NCBI RefSeq assembly: GCF_014200175.1
Contig: NZ_JACHBD010000002.1
Span: forward strand, 434,001 to 498,000
Direction of reading: 5' to 3'
Length of the DNA stretch: 64,000 nt
Origin: Rhizobium lentis
Lineage (GTDB): Bacteria; Pseudomonadota; Alphaproteobacteria; Rhizobiales; Rhizobiaceae
Numbering within the stretch: the stretch's first letter is position 1; each line of letters starts with the position of its first letter. Shown piece after piece: positions 17,066 to 26,979 of this stretch. A model generated the notes under the pieces. It saw only the letters and a program-made list of their open reading frames with translations, ran no database searches and was not told the origin of the DNA. The position numbers and the translations under genes are program-made.

Positions 17066-18367
17066 ATGAGCATTTTCGGCAGCATGAAGACGGCAGTATC
17101 GGGGATGAACGCGCAGGCGAACCGCCTCAGCACCGTCGCCGACAACATCGCCAACGTCAACACCACCGGCTACAAGGCCGTGTCGACGAGCTTCTCGTCG
17201 CTGGTCCTGCCCTCCTCGGGCGGCAACTATAATTCCGGCGGCGTTCAGACCTCCGTCCGCCAGGCCGTCTCCGATCAGGGCGACATTTCTTACACGACCT
17301 CAACAACCGATCTTGCGATTTCGGGCGACGGCTTCTTCATCGTCCAAGGTCCCGATGGCACGCCGGTTCTGACCCGCGCCGGCGACTTCCAAAAGGACGA
17401 CGAAGGCAACCTCGTCAACGCGGCTGGCTTCCAGCTGATGGGCTATTCCTACGATTCCGGCTCTCCCGCCGTCGTCGTCAACGGTTTCGACGGCCTGGTT
17501 CCCGTCAACGTCAACCAGGATGGCCTGACCGCCATTGCCTCGACATCGGGTGTCTTCAAAGGCAATCTCGATTCGAACGCAAAGATTCCAGTCGCTCCCG
17601 CGACGCTGCCGAGTGCGAACGCCGCCACCACGACGACCGACACCAAGAAGGTCTCGATGGTCGCCTATGACCGTCTTGGCAACAAGGTGATGTACGACTT
17701 TTATTTCACCAAGCAATCGGTGGCTGCCGCACCGCCACCCGCACCTCCCGCCACCGCTGCGACCTGGGAAGTGGCGATGTTCCGCAACGCCAACGCGGCG
17801 GTGGGTGGCACGACCTCTTTCCCCTATAGCGCAGGCGGCGCAGTCGGCACCGGAACGCTCACCTTCGACTCGAACGGCAAGATGACCTCGAGCGGCGCCG
17901 TCAACATCACAGATGGCGTGACGGGCCAAACGATCGCCATGGATTTCTCCGGGTTGACGCAGCTCGGGGCCGACTTCTCCGGCACCGGCACGCCGAACGG
18001 CCAGGCGGCGACCCCGGTCAAGGACGTCACGATCGATGGCGACGGCATCGTCTACGCCAAGTACGAAGATGGCAGCACCAAGCCCCTCTATCGTATTCCG
18101 CTCGCCAATGTCGCAAGCCCGGACAAGCTGACGCTGATGAGCGGCAACGTCTACAGCGCCAACGGCCAGTCGGGCGTCACCGTCACCGGCTTCCCACAGA
18201 CCAACGGCCTCGGCACGATCAAGTCGGGCGCGCTCGAAGGTTCGAATGTCGATCTCGCCGGCGAACTGACCGAGATGATCGAATCGCAGCGCAGCTATAC
18301 GGCCAATTCGAAAGTGTTCCAGACGGGTTCCGACATCATGGACGTACTCGTCAACCTCAAGAGATAA
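17066..18367 (+). CDS. flgE: flagellar hook protein FlgE
   Basis: FlgE polymerises into the hook. The 433-residue product begins with the rod/hook family signature (TAVSGMNAQANRLSTVADNI, then NVNTTGYKA) and ends with the conserved helix NVDLAGELTEMIESQRSYTA and FQTGSDIMDVLVNLKR. The middle holds the FlgE D1/D2 beta domain. A short P/A-rich stretch lies at about residues 220-232. It begins 126 bases after rem and leads the run flgE-flgK-flgL-flaF-flbT-flgD, probably as a Rem-dependent operon. Confidence 0.97.
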   Translation: MSIFGSMKTAVSGMNAQANRLSTVADNIANVNTTGYKAVSTSFSSLVLPSSGGNYNSGGVQTSVRQAVSDQGDISYTTSTTDLAISGDGFFIVQGPDGTPVLTRAGDFQKDDEGNLVNAAGFQLMGYSYDSGSPAVVVNGFDGLVPVNVNQDGLTAIASTSGVFKGNLDSNAKIPVAPATLPSANAATTTTDTKKVSMVAYDRLGNKVMYDFYFTKQSVAAAPPPAPPATAATWEVAMFRNANAAVGGTTSFPYSAGGAVGTGTLTFDSNGKMTSSGAVNITDGVTGQTIAMDFSGLTQLGADFSGTGTPNGQAATPVKDVTIDGDGIVYAKYEDGSTKPLYRIPLANVASPDKLTLMSGNVYSANGQSGVTVTGFPQTNGLGTIKSGALEGSNVDLAGELTEMIESQRSYTANSKVFQTGSDIMDVLVNLKR

Positions 18368-18386
18368 GTAAGGTAACGGCTAAGCC

Positions 18387-19874
18387 ATGTCGCTCACGTC
18401 CGCACTTAATACCGCGCAGAGCATATTCAACAATACCGGCACGCAGAGCAGTGTAGTATCGAACAATATCTCCAATGCCGGCAACAAAGATTACGTGCGC
18501 CGGCAGGCAATGCTTACCACCTCCCTGAACGGCGCCCAGGTTGTGCAGATCAACCGGGCACAGGAAGATGCCCTGCTGCGCCAGTACCTCAAGACGTCCT
18601 CTCAGGACAGCGCCCAACAGACCTTGCTGGGCGGTCTCGAGGACCTCAAGTCCATCATGGGTGGCAATGACTACGAAACGTCGCCATCCACCTATCTCGG
18701 GGTGTTCCAGGAGAAGCTCCAAGCCTTCCGCACGACGCCCGGCAGCACAGTCGCCGCCCAGGGCGCCATTACCGCCGCCCAGGACGTCGCCAACTCGCTG
18801 AACAATGCCTCGCAATCCGTCCAGGATGTTCGCGCCAACGCCGACAAAGAAATCGCCACCGCCGTCGATACGCTGAACACGCTGCTCAGCCAGTTCGAAA
18901 AGGCCAACAATGCGGTCAAGACCGCCACGGCCTCCGGCACGGATGCATCCGGCGCCCTCGATGAGCGCGAGAAAGTCCTGAAGCAGATTTCGCAGATCGT
19001 CGGCATCAGCGCGACGACGCGCGACAACAACGACATGGTGCTGAGCACGCCCGACGGGACGATCCTCTTCGAGACGGTCCCACGCAAGGTGACGTTCAAG
19101 TCCCAGGATGTCTATACCGCCTCCACCGTCGGCAATTCCGTTTATATCGACGGCGTCGCGCTGCCGCTCGGCAAGGGCTCGACCACGACGGGGCAGGGGA
19201 GCCTCCAGTCGCTTCTCCAGATCCGCGACGAGATCGCCCCCAACTTCCAGAAGCAGCTCGACGAAATCGCCCGCGGCCTTGTCTCGCTCTTCAAGGAGCA
19301 GAATACCGCTGCGCCCCCGGCCTATGTGCCCGGTCTCTTCACCTGGAGCGGCGGCACGGTCGATACCGGCGCCACCGCGGTTGCCGGCATGGCCTCGACC
19401 ATCAGCGTCAGCACCCGCGTGATCACCTCGCAAGGCGGCGACCCGATGCGCCTGCGCGATGGCGGCGTCAACGCCACCGGCGTCGTCCTGAACACGTCAG
19501 GCGTCAGCGGTTACACGGCTGAACTCGACCGACTCTATACCGCGATGAGCGCCGACATCGATTTCGATCCGGCAGCCGGAGCGCCTGTCGGTTTCGACGC
19601 GACGACGGGCATCGATTCCAACGTCAGCATCATGGAATACGCCACGAATTCCCTCGGCTGGCTCGAGCAGTATCGCAGCAACGCCACGACGGCGGCCGAA
19701 AATACCTCGGCGGCACTGTCGCGCTCCGACGAAGCCTATTCCAATGAGACCGGCGTCAACCTCGACGAGGAGCTGACGCTGCTCCTCGACATCGAGCAGT
19801 CCTACAAGGCGGCGACCAAAATCCTGAACGCCGTCGATGAAATGTTGAAGTCATTGCTGGATATCGCGAGTTAA
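18387..19874 (+). CDS. flgK: hook-filament junction protein FlgK
   Basis: FlgK (HAP1) is the first adapter between hook and filament. The 495-residue product has the family start SLTSALNTAQSIFNNTGTQS with VSNNISNAGNKDYVRR. The C-terminal end has GVNLDEELTLLLDIEQSYKA and ILNAVDEMLKSLLDI, as in FlgK. The length is within the normal range. The start lies 19 bases after flgE with AAGG upstream, and flgL follows after 3 bases. A FlgN-like candidate chaperone lies 6.7 kb downstream. Confidence 0.95.
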   Translation: MSLTSALNTAQSIFNNTGTQSSVVSNNISNAGNKDYVRRQAMLTTSLNGAQVVQINRAQEDALLRQYLKTSSQDSAQQTLLGGLEDLKSIMGGNDYETSPSTYLGVFQEKLQAFRTTPGSTVAAQGAITAAQDVANSLNNASQSVQDVRANADKEIATAVDTLNTLLSQFEKANNAVKTATASGTDASGALDEREKVLKQISQIVGISATTRDNNDMVLSTPDGTILFETVPRKVTFKSQDVYTASTVGNSVYIDGVALPLGKGSTTTGQGSLQSLLQIRDEIAPNFQKQLDEIARGLVSLFKEQNTAAPPAYVPGLFTWSGGTVDTGATAVAGMASTISVSTRVITSQGGDPMRLRDGGVNATGVVLNTSGVSGYTAELDRLYTAMSADIDFDPAAGAPVGFDATTGIDSNVSIMEYATNSLGWLEQYRSNATTAAENTSAALSRSDEAYSNETGVNLDEELTLLLDIEQSYKAATKILNAVDEMLKSLLDIAS

Positions 19875-19877
19875 GCC

Positions 19878-20930
19878 ATGAAGAGCTCATTTATTTCAAG
19901 TTCGGCCATTCAGAATGCGATGCGGTTGACGATCCGTCAGGCGCAGAACCAGATGACCAAGGCGACGATGGAAGCAACGACGGGCGTCTATGCGGATATC
20001 GGTGTCTCGCTCGGTGGCAATGCGGCCCGAAGCGTCGACTTCACCCGAGAGACAGACCGGATCGATTCGATCAAATCAAGCAATTCGCTTGTCAGCGCAC
20101 GCATGGAATCCTCGCAGCTCGGTCTCTCCAAGATGAAGGACGTCGGCGATGGTCTCGTATCGAAGCTGACGGCACTCCAGGGCAGCAAGGACCCCGGCAG
20201 CATCACCGTCGCCATTCAGTCGGCGACCAGCGCGTTGTCCACCCTGATGGATACGGCCAATACCATGGTGAACGGCGAATATCTGTTCTCCGGCATCAAT
20301 ACCGACGTGCAGCCGCTGACCGACAAGACGACCGCCACGAGTGCGGCCATCGTTACGGCGCTGAACAGCTACGCCGCGGCTCTTGTCCCGCCGAAGGCCG
20401 TCAGCGATCTTACCGGCACCGAAATGCAGACCTTCATCACGACGACGGTCGAGCCGATGTTCAGCCAGGCCAATTGGACCAATGCGGCGACCGGATGGTC
20501 GCAGGCATCAAGCCAGAACATGACGAGCCGCATCAGCAACTCGGAAGTGATCGAATCCTCGACCAATGCCAATTCCGAAGGCATGCGGTATTTTGCGCTC
20601 GCCTCGGTCATGACCTCCGCGCTGCTCGGCCAGAACCTCAGCACGGATGCAATGACGACTGTCTCCAAGCAGGCAATCAGCTACACGGCCAAGGCGACCA
20701 GCGGCCTGGTGACGCAGGCAAGCCAGCTTGGCCTCTCCCAGGAGCGTGTCAAGAAGTCCAATGACGCGCTCGACGCCCAGTCGAACATCATCAAGAACAA
20801 GCTGGTCGATCTCCAGGGCGTCGACCCCTACGAGGCCTCGACCCTCGTCAAGACCTTGGAAACACAGCTTGAAACCGCTTACACAATTGTTTCGAAGATC
20901 CAGCAGTTGAGTCTCGTGAACTACCTTTGA
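19878..20930 (+). CDS. flgL: hook-filament junction protein FlgL
   Basis: FlgL (HAP3) is the second adapter and shares the flagellin-like end domains. The 350-residue product starts with SSSAIQNAMRLTIRQAQNQM and has a middle GEYLFSGINTDVQPL, which is diagnostic of FlgL. It ends with ETAYTIVSKIQQLSLVNYL. It is packed 3 bases after flgK. flaF follows after 36 bases. Confidence 0.93.
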   Translation: MKSSFISSSAIQNAMRLTIRQAQNQMTKATMEATTGVYADIGVSLGGNAARSVDFTRETDRIDSIKSSNSLVSARMESSQLGLSKMKDVGDGLVSKLTALQGSKDPGSITVAIQSATSALSTLMDTANTMVNGEYLFSGINTDVQPLTDKTTATSAAIVTALNSYAAALVPPKAVSDLTGTEMQTFITTTVEPMFSQANWTNAATGWSQASSQNMTSRISNSEVIESSTNANSEGMRYFALASVMTSALLGQNLSTDAMTTVSKQAISYTAKATSGLVTQASQLGLSQERVKKSNDALDAQSNIIKNKLVDLQGVDPYEASTLVKTLETQLETAYTIVSKIQQLSLVNYL

Positions 20931-20966
20931 TGAGCAAAGGCGCGCAGTATAAAGAAGGATGCATGA

Positions 20967-21314
20967 ATGTATCAGTTCTCATATGCCGAAGTCATGCAGG
21001 ACTCGGTGGCCGACGCGAAAGAGCGGGAATGGCAGGTTCTTGACCGGTCCATAGAACTGCTGTCGTTGGCGCGCGACAAGGAAAAATACGGTCGGGAAGC
21101 CATTGAAGCCCTGTTTTATACGCGCCGGGTGTGGATCAGCTTCATCGAGGATCTGAAGCATCCGGACAACCAGCTGGATGTTCAGCTCAGGGCCAATCTC
21201 ATCTCGATCGCAATCTGGATTTTGAAGGAATGCGACAGGATCAGAAAACGTCTGTCTAATAACTACCAGGGCATCATCGACGTTACCACCATCATCAGGG
21301 ATGGACTTAAATGA
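20967..21314 (+). CDS. flaF: flagellin assembly/regulatory protein FlaF
   Basis: FlaF is an alphaproteobacterial protein needed for flagellin production or secretion and acts together with FlbT. The 115-residue product starts MYQFSYAEV and contains [14 protein letters not shown] and an R-R-V-W-I-S-F-I segment followed by KHPDNQL, all known from FlaF. AAGGA lies 8 bases before the ATG. It overlaps flbT by 4 bases, so the two are translationally coupled. In Caulobacter FlaF promotes and FlbT represses flagellin synthesis; the same balance is inferred here. Confidence 0.92.
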   Translation: MYQFSYAEVMQDSVADAKEREWQVLDRSIELLSLARDKEKYGREAIEALFYTRRVWISFIEDLKHPDNQLDVQLRANLISIAIWILKECDRIRKRLSNNYQGIIDVTTIIRDGLK

Positions 21315-21760
21315 AAAGTACACTTCGCATTTCTCTGAAAGCCGGGGAAAGAATCTTCATCAACGGCGCCGTCCTGCGTGTCGACCGCAAGGTCGCGCTG
21401 GAATTCCTGAATGATGTGACGTTCCTTCTCGAAAATCACGTCCTTCAGCCGGAAGGCGCGACGACGCCTCTGCGCCAGCTCTATTTCATCGCGCAGATGA
21501 TCCTCATCAACCCCGAGGGCAAGGACCACTCGACGGCGATGTTCCGCAAGTCGATCACCATGCTGCTCACCTGCTTCAAGAACGAGGAAGTCCTCGCCGA
21601 GCTGAAGCGGATCGACGCGCTTGTGTCGACGGGGCGCGCCTTCGATGCGTTGAAGGCGATCCGCGGCCTCTATGCGATCGAAGACAATATCCTCAACAAC
21701 CACGAGCTGCCGCCGACGATGGTCGAGCAGATTCGCAGGGAGATCGCACCATGGCGGTAG
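21311..21760 (+). CDS. flbT: flagellin mRNA regulator FlbT
   Basis: FlbT in Caulobacter binds the 5' UTR of flagellin mRNA and lowers its stability until the hook is complete; in some other alphaproteobacteria it is an activator. The 149-residue product starts with [20 protein letters not shown] and keeps [19 protein letters not shown], the usual family sequence. It overlaps flaF by 4 bases and flgD by 10 bases. The shared leader element of the four flagellin genes is a natural candidate target, by inference. Confidence 0.93.
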   Translation: MKSTLRISLKAGERIFINGAVLRVDRKVALEFLNDVTFLLENHVLQPEGATTPLRQLYFIAQMILINPEGKDHSTAMFRKSITMLLTCFKNEEVLAELKRIDALVSTGRAFDALKAIRGLYAIEDNILNNHELPPTMVEQIRREIAPWR

Positions 21761-22197
21761 ATGCAACGTCGAGCGTGAGCACTTCGACGACGAGTTCGAC
21801 GAATTCGGCCCAGAAAAAAGCGACGTTGAATTACGACAATTTTCTTCAGCTGCTCATCGCGCAGATGAAGAACCAGGATCCGACCGATCCGATGGATGCC
21901 AGCGAGCAGATGTCGCAGCTGGCAAGCTTCTCGCAGGTTGAGCAGACGATCCAGACGAACACCAAACTCGATACGCTTCTGTCGAGCTCGAGCCTCACCC
22001 AGGCGAGCAGCTACGTCGGTAAATATATGGAAAGCGCCGACGGCACCGTCAAAGGCACCATTGAATCCGTCAAGGTTTATTCCGATGGCATCATTGCGAC
22101 GACCACGGATGGCGGTAAGATACTCGTGCAGGCGGGAATCACCGTTGCTGACAAGGCGCCGCCGACGACCACGACCAGCGACAGCAGCGATACCTGA
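21751..22197 (+). CDS. flgD: hook-capping protein FlgD
   Basis: FlgD caps the growing hook and guides FlgE addition. The 148-residue product contains the family block [20 protein letters not shown] with [20 protein letters not shown]. It is much shorter than E. coli FlgD (231 residues): the C-terminal Ig-like/tudor part is reduced and the tail is a T/S-rich stretch. Short FlgD is common in rhizobia. The start overlaps flbT by 10 bases in another frame. Confidence 0.93.
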   Translation: MAVDATSSVSTSTTSSTNSAQKKATLNYDNFLQLLIAQMKNQDPTDPMDASEQMSQLASFSQVEQTIQTNTKLDTLLSSSSLTQASSYVGKYMESADGTVKGTIESVKVYSDGIIATTTDGGKILVQAGITVADKAPPTTTTSDSSDT

Positions 22198-22286
22198 TGC
22201 CGCGGCGCCGACGCGGCGGGTGATACAAATCAACAGCGGCCCGGCCAGGGCGGGGCTGCTTCGAGGCGATATGAGGTTGCCTTCAG

Positions 22287-22553
22287 ATGAATGAAGCTGA
22301 TGCATTGGATCTGTTCCAAGCCGCGATCTGGACCGTCCTGATTGCCGCCGGTCCCGCCGTCATCGCCGCGATGGTGGTGGGTTTGGTCATTGCCCTGATC
22401 CAGGCACTGACCCAGGTGCAGGAAGCGACGCTGACCTTCGTGCCGAAGATCGTCGCGGTGCTCATCACCGTCGGGATCACAGCACCCTTCGTCGGCTCGC
22501 AGATCTCGATTTTCACCAATCTGGTCTTCTCCCGCATTCAATCCGGCTTCTGA
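22287..22553 (+). CDS. fliQ: flagellar export gate protein FliQ
   Basis: FliQ is a small export gate subunit. The 88-residue product has two membrane helices, with the conserved ALDLFQAAIWTVLIAAGPA and VGLVIALIQALTQVQEATLT followed by a second hydrophobic segment. The length is exactly that of the family. It precedes flhA by 89 bases. FliP is encoded far upstream, while FliR follows flhA. Confidence 0.96.
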   Translation: MNEADALDLFQAAIWTVLIAAGPAVIAAMVVGLVIALIQALTQVQEATLTFVPKIVAVLITVGITAPFVGSQISIFTNLVFSRIQSGF

Positions 22554-22642
22554 GCCACCTTCGCGCAAGCTTCGCCATTTAACTCTCGATCCCAACTGGG
22601 CGGACTCAATTCCGCCTCCTCTCATGAAGAGACGGAATCGTC

Positions 22643-24730
22643 ATGGCGCAACCACCCGCACTCCCCCTTCCGAAAGTCGTCCCGAGCCTGCGCGATGTCG
22701 GTTTTGCCCTTGGCATCATCGGCATCATCTGCATTCTCTTCCTGCCGATCCCGCCTTTCCTGATCGATATGGGGCTGGCCTTCTCGATCGCCTTCTCGGT
22801 GCTGATCCTGATGGTCGCGCTGTGGATCCAGAAGCCGCTCGACTTCTCGTCCTTCCCGACCATCCTGCTGATCGCGACGATGACCCGGCTGGCGCTCAAC
22901 ATCGCCACCACTCGCGTCATCCTGTCCCACGGCAACGAAGGCCACGATGCGGCCGGCGGCGTTATTGCCGGCTTCGCAAGCCTTGTCATGTCCGGCGACT
23001 TCGTCATCGGTCTGATCGTCTTCCTGATCCTCATCACCATCAACTTCATCGTCATCACCAAGGGCGCCACGCGTATCGCCGAAGTCGGTGCGCGTTTCAC
23101 CCTCGATGCCATCCCCGGCAAGCAGATGTCGATCGATGCCGATCTTTCGGCTGGCATCATCGATGAAAGGGAAGCCCAGCGCCGGCGCAAGGAACTCGAG
23201 GAGGAAAGCTCCTTCTTCGGTGCGATGGACGGTGCCTCGAAATTCGTGCGCGGCGATGCCGTCGCCGGCCTCATCATCACCTGCATCAATATCTTCGGCG
23301 GCATCATCATCGGTTACTTCCGCCACGGCATGCCGATCGGCGAAGCGGCCGACGTCTTCGTCAAGCTCTCCGTCGGCGACGGTCTCGTCTCGCAGATGCC
23401 GGCCCTTATCGTCTCGCTCGCCGCCGGCCTTCTCGTTTCCCGCGGCGGCACCCTCGGTTCCACCGACCAGGCGGTCGTCAATCAGTTGAGCGGTTATCCC
23501 CGCGCACTCTCCGTCTCAGCCGTGCTGATGTTCGTTCTCGGCCTGATGCCGGGCTTGCCGACCATTCCCTTCACCGTTCTCGGCGGTCTCCTCGCCTTCG
23601 GCGCCTGGTTCATCCCGCGACAGGTCGAGGCTGAAAACAAGCTGCGCCGCGAACAGGAGGAAAAGAAGGTCGTCCAGAACAAGGAGCTGGAGAAGGATTC
23701 GGTCAAGTCGGTGCTCCGCACCTCCGAGATCGAGCTCGCGCTCGGCAAGATGGTCTCCACACGCCTGCTCGGCGCCCATCAGGAACTGGCTTTCCGCGTC
23801 GGCAAGATGCGCAAGAAATTCGCCACCCAATACGGTTTCGTCGTGCCGGAGATCAAGGTCACCGACGACATCGCGATCGCAGAGAAGTCCTATCAGATCC
23901 GCATCCACGGCACGACGGTCGCCTCCAATCTGCTGCGTGTCGGCGAAGTCTTGGTTGTCACCGGCGCCGGCCGGCGCCCGAGCATCCCCGGCGACGAAAT
24001 CCGCGAACCGGCTTTCGGCATGCCTGCTGTCTCGATCCTCGAAAACTTCGCCGACGATCTGAAACGCGAGGGCTTCCAGCCGATCGACAACGTCTCCGTC
24101 GTGCTCACCCACATGAGTGAGGTCATTCGCAACAACCTGCCGCAGCTCCTATCCTATAAGGACGTCAAGGTGCTGATCGACCGCCTCGATCCGGAATATA
24201 AGAAGCTCGCCGACGAGATCTGCTCCTCGCACATGTCCTATTCGGGCCTGCAGGCGGTGCTCAAACTCTTGCTTGCCGAGCGCGTTTCCATCCGCAACCT
24301 GCACCTCATTCTCGAGGCGGTGGCCGAGCTCGCGCCGCATGTCAGGAAGACCGAGCAGATCGTCGAGCATGTCCGCATCCGCATGGCCCAGCAGCTCTGC
24401 GGCGATCTTGCCGACAACGGCGTGCTGCGTGTGCTCAGACTCGGCAGTAAATGGGATCTCGCCTTCCACCAGGCGCTGAAACGCGATGCCAAGGGCGAGG
24501 TGATCGAGTTCGACATCGATCCCAGAAGCCTGGAGGAGTTCAGCGAGCAGGCCAGCAAAGTTATCCGTGAGTTCATGGATCGCGGCCTGCCATTCGCCCT
24601 TGTCACGTCGCCGGAAACGCGCTCCTATGTGCGCATGATCATCGAACGGCTGTTCGCCACGCTCCCGGTCCTGTCGCATGTCGAGTTGGCCAAGGGGATC
24701 GAGATAAAGATTTTGGGCTCGATTTCATGA
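22643..24730 (+). CDS. flhA: flagellar export protein FlhA
   Basis: FlhA is the large export gate protein that receives substrate-chaperone complexes. The 695-residue product has several N-terminal membrane helices. It has the FHIPEP-type signature region ([20 protein letters not shown] with [14 protein letters not shown]), and a cytoplasmic domain from about residue 330, with [13 protein letters not shown] and [17 protein letters not shown] sequence. It overlaps fliR by 4 bases. FlhB is not in the window. Confidence 0.97.
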   Translation: MAQPPALPLPKVVPSLRDVGFALGIIGIICILFLPIPPFLIDMGLAFSIAFSVLILMVALWIQKPLDFSSFPTILLIATMTRLALNIATTRVILSHGNEGHDAAGGVIAGFASLVMSGDFVIGLIVFLILITINFIVITKGATRIAEVGARFTLDAIPGKQMSIDADLSAGIIDEREAQRRRKELEEESSFFGAMDGASKFVRGDAVAGLIITCINIFGGIIIGYFRHGMPIGEAADVFVKLSVGDGLVSQMPALIVSLAAGLLVSRGGTLGSTDQAVVNQLSGYPRALSVSAVLMFVLGLMPGLPTIPFTVLGGLLAFGAWFIPRQVEAENKLRREQEEKKVVQNKELEKDSVKSVLRTSEIELALGKMVSTRLLGAHQELAFRVGKMRKKFATQYGFVVPEIKVTDDIAIAEKSYQIRIHGTTVASNLLRVGEVLVVTGAGRRPSIPGDEIREPAFGMPAVSILENFADDLKREGFQPIDNVSVVLTHMSEVIRNNLPQLLSYKDVKVLIDRLDPEYKKLADEICSSHMSYSGLQAVLKLLLAERVSIRNLHLILEAVAELAPHVRKTEQIVEHVRIRMAQQLCGDLADNGVLRVLRLGSKWDLAFHQALKRDAKGEVIEFDIDPRSLEEFSEQASKVIREFMDRGLPFALVTSPETRSYVRMIIERLFATLPVLSHVELAKGIEIKILGSIS

Positions 24731-25479
24731 TAACAGACCCGCAAGGGACCGTTCTCGCGCTGTTCCTGGTCTTCTGCCGGATCGGTGGCTGTGTGCTGGC
24801 TCTTCCGGGTTTTTCCTCGGCGCGCGTGCCCGAGCAGCTGCGCGTCTTCATCGCCGCTGCGCTGTCGATCGCGCTCATGCCGCTGCTCTGGGACACGGTC
24901 TATCCGGCTGTCCACACGGGAGCCGGAACCTACATCGGCCTGATTTTCAGCGAATCACTGGTCGGCGTGATGTACGGCATGCTGGCGAGAATCTATACGC
25001 TCGGCATGCAGTTCGCCGCGACGATCATCGCCATGATGGTCGGTTATACCCAGCCGGGCTCCGTCGATGTCATCGAAGACGCGCCGGAGACCAGCCTTTC
25101 CGGCTTCATCACCTTTGCCGGCATCATGATTCTCTTCATCATGGATTTCCATCACATCGTCTTCCGCGCGCTGGTCGATTCCTACACGACCATGCCCTTC
25201 GGCGGATTGACGCAGATGCGCGCGACCCTGATCTCCTTTACCGACACGCTGGAGCAGACCACCTACATCATGCTGCGGCTGTCGAGCCCCTTTCTGATCT
25301 ACGGCATGATCTTCAACGTCTCGATCGGCTTCATTAACAAGCTGGCGCCGCAGATCCCGGTCTATTTCATTTCCACACCCTATCTGCTGATGGGCGGGCT
25401 CTTCCTGTTCTATGTCTCGGTCGCGGCGCTGGTCAGCCAGTTCGGCCAGGCCTTCAGTTCGATCTATATCGGGCGATGA
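24727..25479 (+). CDS. fliR: flagellar export gate protein FliR
   Basis: FliR completes the FliPQR gate. The 250-residue product has six hydrophobic segments. The pattern includes [20 protein letters not shown] near the N-terminus, [20 protein letters not shown] and a late [13 protein letters not shown], all typical of FliR. The start overlaps flhA (ATGA), and the next gene follows after 7 bases. Confidence 0.95.
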   Translation: MITDPQGTVLALFLVFCRIGGCVLALPGFSSARVPEQLRVFIAAALSIALMPLLWDTVYPAVHTGAGTYIGLIFSESLVGVMYGMLARIYTLGMQFAATIIAMMVGYTQPGSVDVIEDAPETSLSGFITFAGIMILFIMDFHHIVFRALVDSYTTMPFGGLTQMRATLISFTDTLEQTTYIMLRLSSPFLIYGMIFNVSIGFINKLAPQIPVYFISTPYLLMGGLFLFYVSVAALVSQFGQAFSSIYIGR

Positions 25480-25486
25480 GGCTGAT

Positions 25487-25900
25487 ATGATCGAGAAGAG
25501 CCGCTCCCAAAAACTCAAGCGTCTGCTGTCGGTGCAGCGGCATATCGAGAGGATGGCGGAGAACGACCTGGCCGAAACCAGCCGTCAGCGCATCGAGGTC
25601 AATGCGGCGATGGACGACGTCATTCTCGCTCTCGGTTCGATGGACCCGGTCCACCACGCCTTTTCGCAGAATTATGCCGACCGATTCGGCAGGCTGACGA
25701 TCAAGGATCAGCAGCTGACCGGCATGCAGCAGATCCACGAGATGCGGCTGACGCGCGAGCGCGCCAAGGCCGATCGCCTGGAAGAGGGCATGAAGGAGGC
25801 CTTGGACGCCGAGCGTCGCGAGGCCGATGACAATGCGGTTTACGATGTCATCGATCAGCAATTCGCAACGCCAGCCTCCAGCAAGCTTCAAAAACCATAA
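25487..25900 (+). CDS. FliJ-like coiled-coil protein
   Basis: This is a 137-residue, highly charged protein of almost pure helix, running from RSQKLKRLLSVQRHIERMAE to RREADDNAVYDVIDQQF. Its size, the coiled coil and its place directly behind fliR suggest a FliJ-type component (general export chaperone that sits in the FliI hexamer). I see no diagnostic motif, and the call is by layout only. I chose the ATG at 25487, 7 bases after fliR; the open frame reaches upstream into fliR. It is followed by the FlgJ-domain gene after 31 bases. Confidence 0.6.
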   Translation: MIEKSRSQKLKRLLSVQRHIERMAENDLAETSRQRIEVNAAMDDVILALGSMDPVHHAFSQNYADRFGRLTIKDQQLTGMQQIHEMRLTRERAKADRLEEGMKEALDAERREADDNAVYDVIDQQFATPASSKLQKP

Positions 25901-25931
25901 TCGTTACGATCTTAATTTAGAGGATTGTAAC

Positions 25932-26495
25932 GTGGCTATTTCGCCCCCCAGTGATCTGGTTCTGGACGTTGTCAAAGCTGCCGACCCCATGGAGGTTCAG
26001 GTAGCCCAGGAAAAACTGAAGGCAAATCGTGCGGCCTTTGCCGCAACGAGCCTCGCCGAGAACGGCAAGGGCTTCTCCAATACGGTCGACGTTCTCGATC
26101 ATATCGGCCAGAAGAGCGGCCTCTCCAACATTCAGAACCGCACCAAGGCCGAGGAGGTTCCGGAAAGCTACCGGAAGTTCGAGGCCATGGTGCTGCAGAA
26201 CTTCGTCAAGTCGATGCTGCCGAGCGAAAGTGAAGACGTTTACGGCAAGGGCGCGACCGGCGATATCTGGAAGGGCATGATGGCCGAACAGCTCGGCAAC
26301 ACCATGGCCAAGGGCGACGGCATCGGCATTGCCAAGCAGATGTACAGCGAGCAGTTGCGCCGGCAGGAAGGCAAGATCGTCAATGCCGCCACCGATGATC
26401 GTGACCGCAACACCGCGCTCAGCATGATCGATGACTTCCAGCGCAAGACCTTCGGCACGCCGACGGCGGACGCCAAGGCCGACAGAACAGGATGA
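25932..26495 (+). CDS. flgJ: FlgJ-type rod-binding protein (no muramidase domain)
   Basis: The C-terminal half contains the rod-binding domain of FlgJ: YRKFEAMVLQNFVKSMLPSE, then IWKGMMAEQLGNTMAKG and IGIAKQMYSEQL. FlgJ caps the growing rod. I chose the GTG at 25932 because GAGG lies 8 bases upstream; this gives 187 residues. The muramidase half of enterobacterial FlgJ (313 residues) is missing, as in other alphaproteobacteria. The last few residues and the stop codon lie in the left arm of a RIME-like repeat. The transglycosylase at 15403 may supply the missing activity. Confidence 0.8.
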   Translation: MAISPPSDLVLDVVKAADPMEVQVAQEKLKANRAAFAATSLAENGKGFSNTVDVLDHIGQKSGLSNIQNRTKAEEVPESYRKFEAMVLQNFVKSMLPSESEDVYGKGATGDIWKGMMAEQLGNTMAKGDGIGIAKQMYSEQLRRQEGKIVNAATDDRDRNTALSMIDDFQRKTFGTPTADAKADRTG

Positions 26496-26590
26496 TCTCA
26501 GGCCCGTTGGCCTGAAAATCTGTTCTAAATTAAATCGTTAGAGCATGATGTCGCCCGAAAACCGCGCACACTTTTCGGCATCATGCTCTA
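26484..26590. repeat. RIME-like two-palindrome intergenic element, copy 1
   Basis: This 107-base element is made of two inverted repeats. The left one runs from 26484 (AGAACAG) to 26526 (CTGTTCT) with an inner CAGGCC/GGCCTG. The right one runs from 26539 (TAGAGCATGATG) to 26590, with an inner CCGAAAA/TTTTCGG. A second copy at 59199-59312 is nearly the same. The structure and size fit the rhizobial intergenic mosaic element RIME. It sits between two flagellar genes and overlaps the end of the first. Confidence 0.85.
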
Positions 26591-26613
26591 AGAGACGCAT
26601 AATCGAGGATACA

Positions 26614-26979
26614 ATGGAAATAATTTCGAACGAATACAGGATCAAATCCGTTCTCGGACGCCTCGAAATGATCATCGACAATGAGAATACCCGGATCGGC
26701 AGCGATCCGCAGTTCGATCTCAAGGTCTCCAACGCGCATAAGAGCCGCTGCCTCTACGAGCTGTCGATGCTCTTCCGCGATACCGATCCGGCCGAGCTTG
26801 CCGCTGCCCATCTCGATCAGCTGCACGGGCTGAAGAAGAAGCTGGTTCTCAACGCCCGGCGCGTCGAGGCGCATCTCGAAGCGGTTCGCGCCGTCGCCGA
26901 CCTCCTGAAGAATGCCGTTCAGGACGCCGACGCCGACGGCACCTATTCTCAGGAACAATTCGCCGCGCGTGGAAACTGA
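26614..26979 (+). CDS. FlgN-like putative export chaperone
   Basis: This is a 121-residue helical protein with LEMIIDNENTRIGSDPQFDL near the N-terminus, KSRCLYELSML in the middle and a C-terminal helix after VLNARRVEAHLEAVRAV. The pattern (LEMIIDNEN, then a Ser/Lys-rich turn, then a helix hairpin) resembles the FlgN family, which escorts FlgK and FlgL to the export gate. The similarity is weak and judged by eye. The ATG at 26614 has GAGGA upstream. The open frame extends 69 bases into the RIME-like repeat, which I leave out. It abuts the next gene. Confidence 0.6.
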   Translation: MEIISNEYRIKSVLGRLEMIIDNENTRIGSDPQFDLKVSNAHKSRCLYELSMLFRDTDPAELAAAHLDQLHGLKKKLVLNARRVEAHLEAVRAVADLLKNAVQDADADGTYSQEQFAARGN

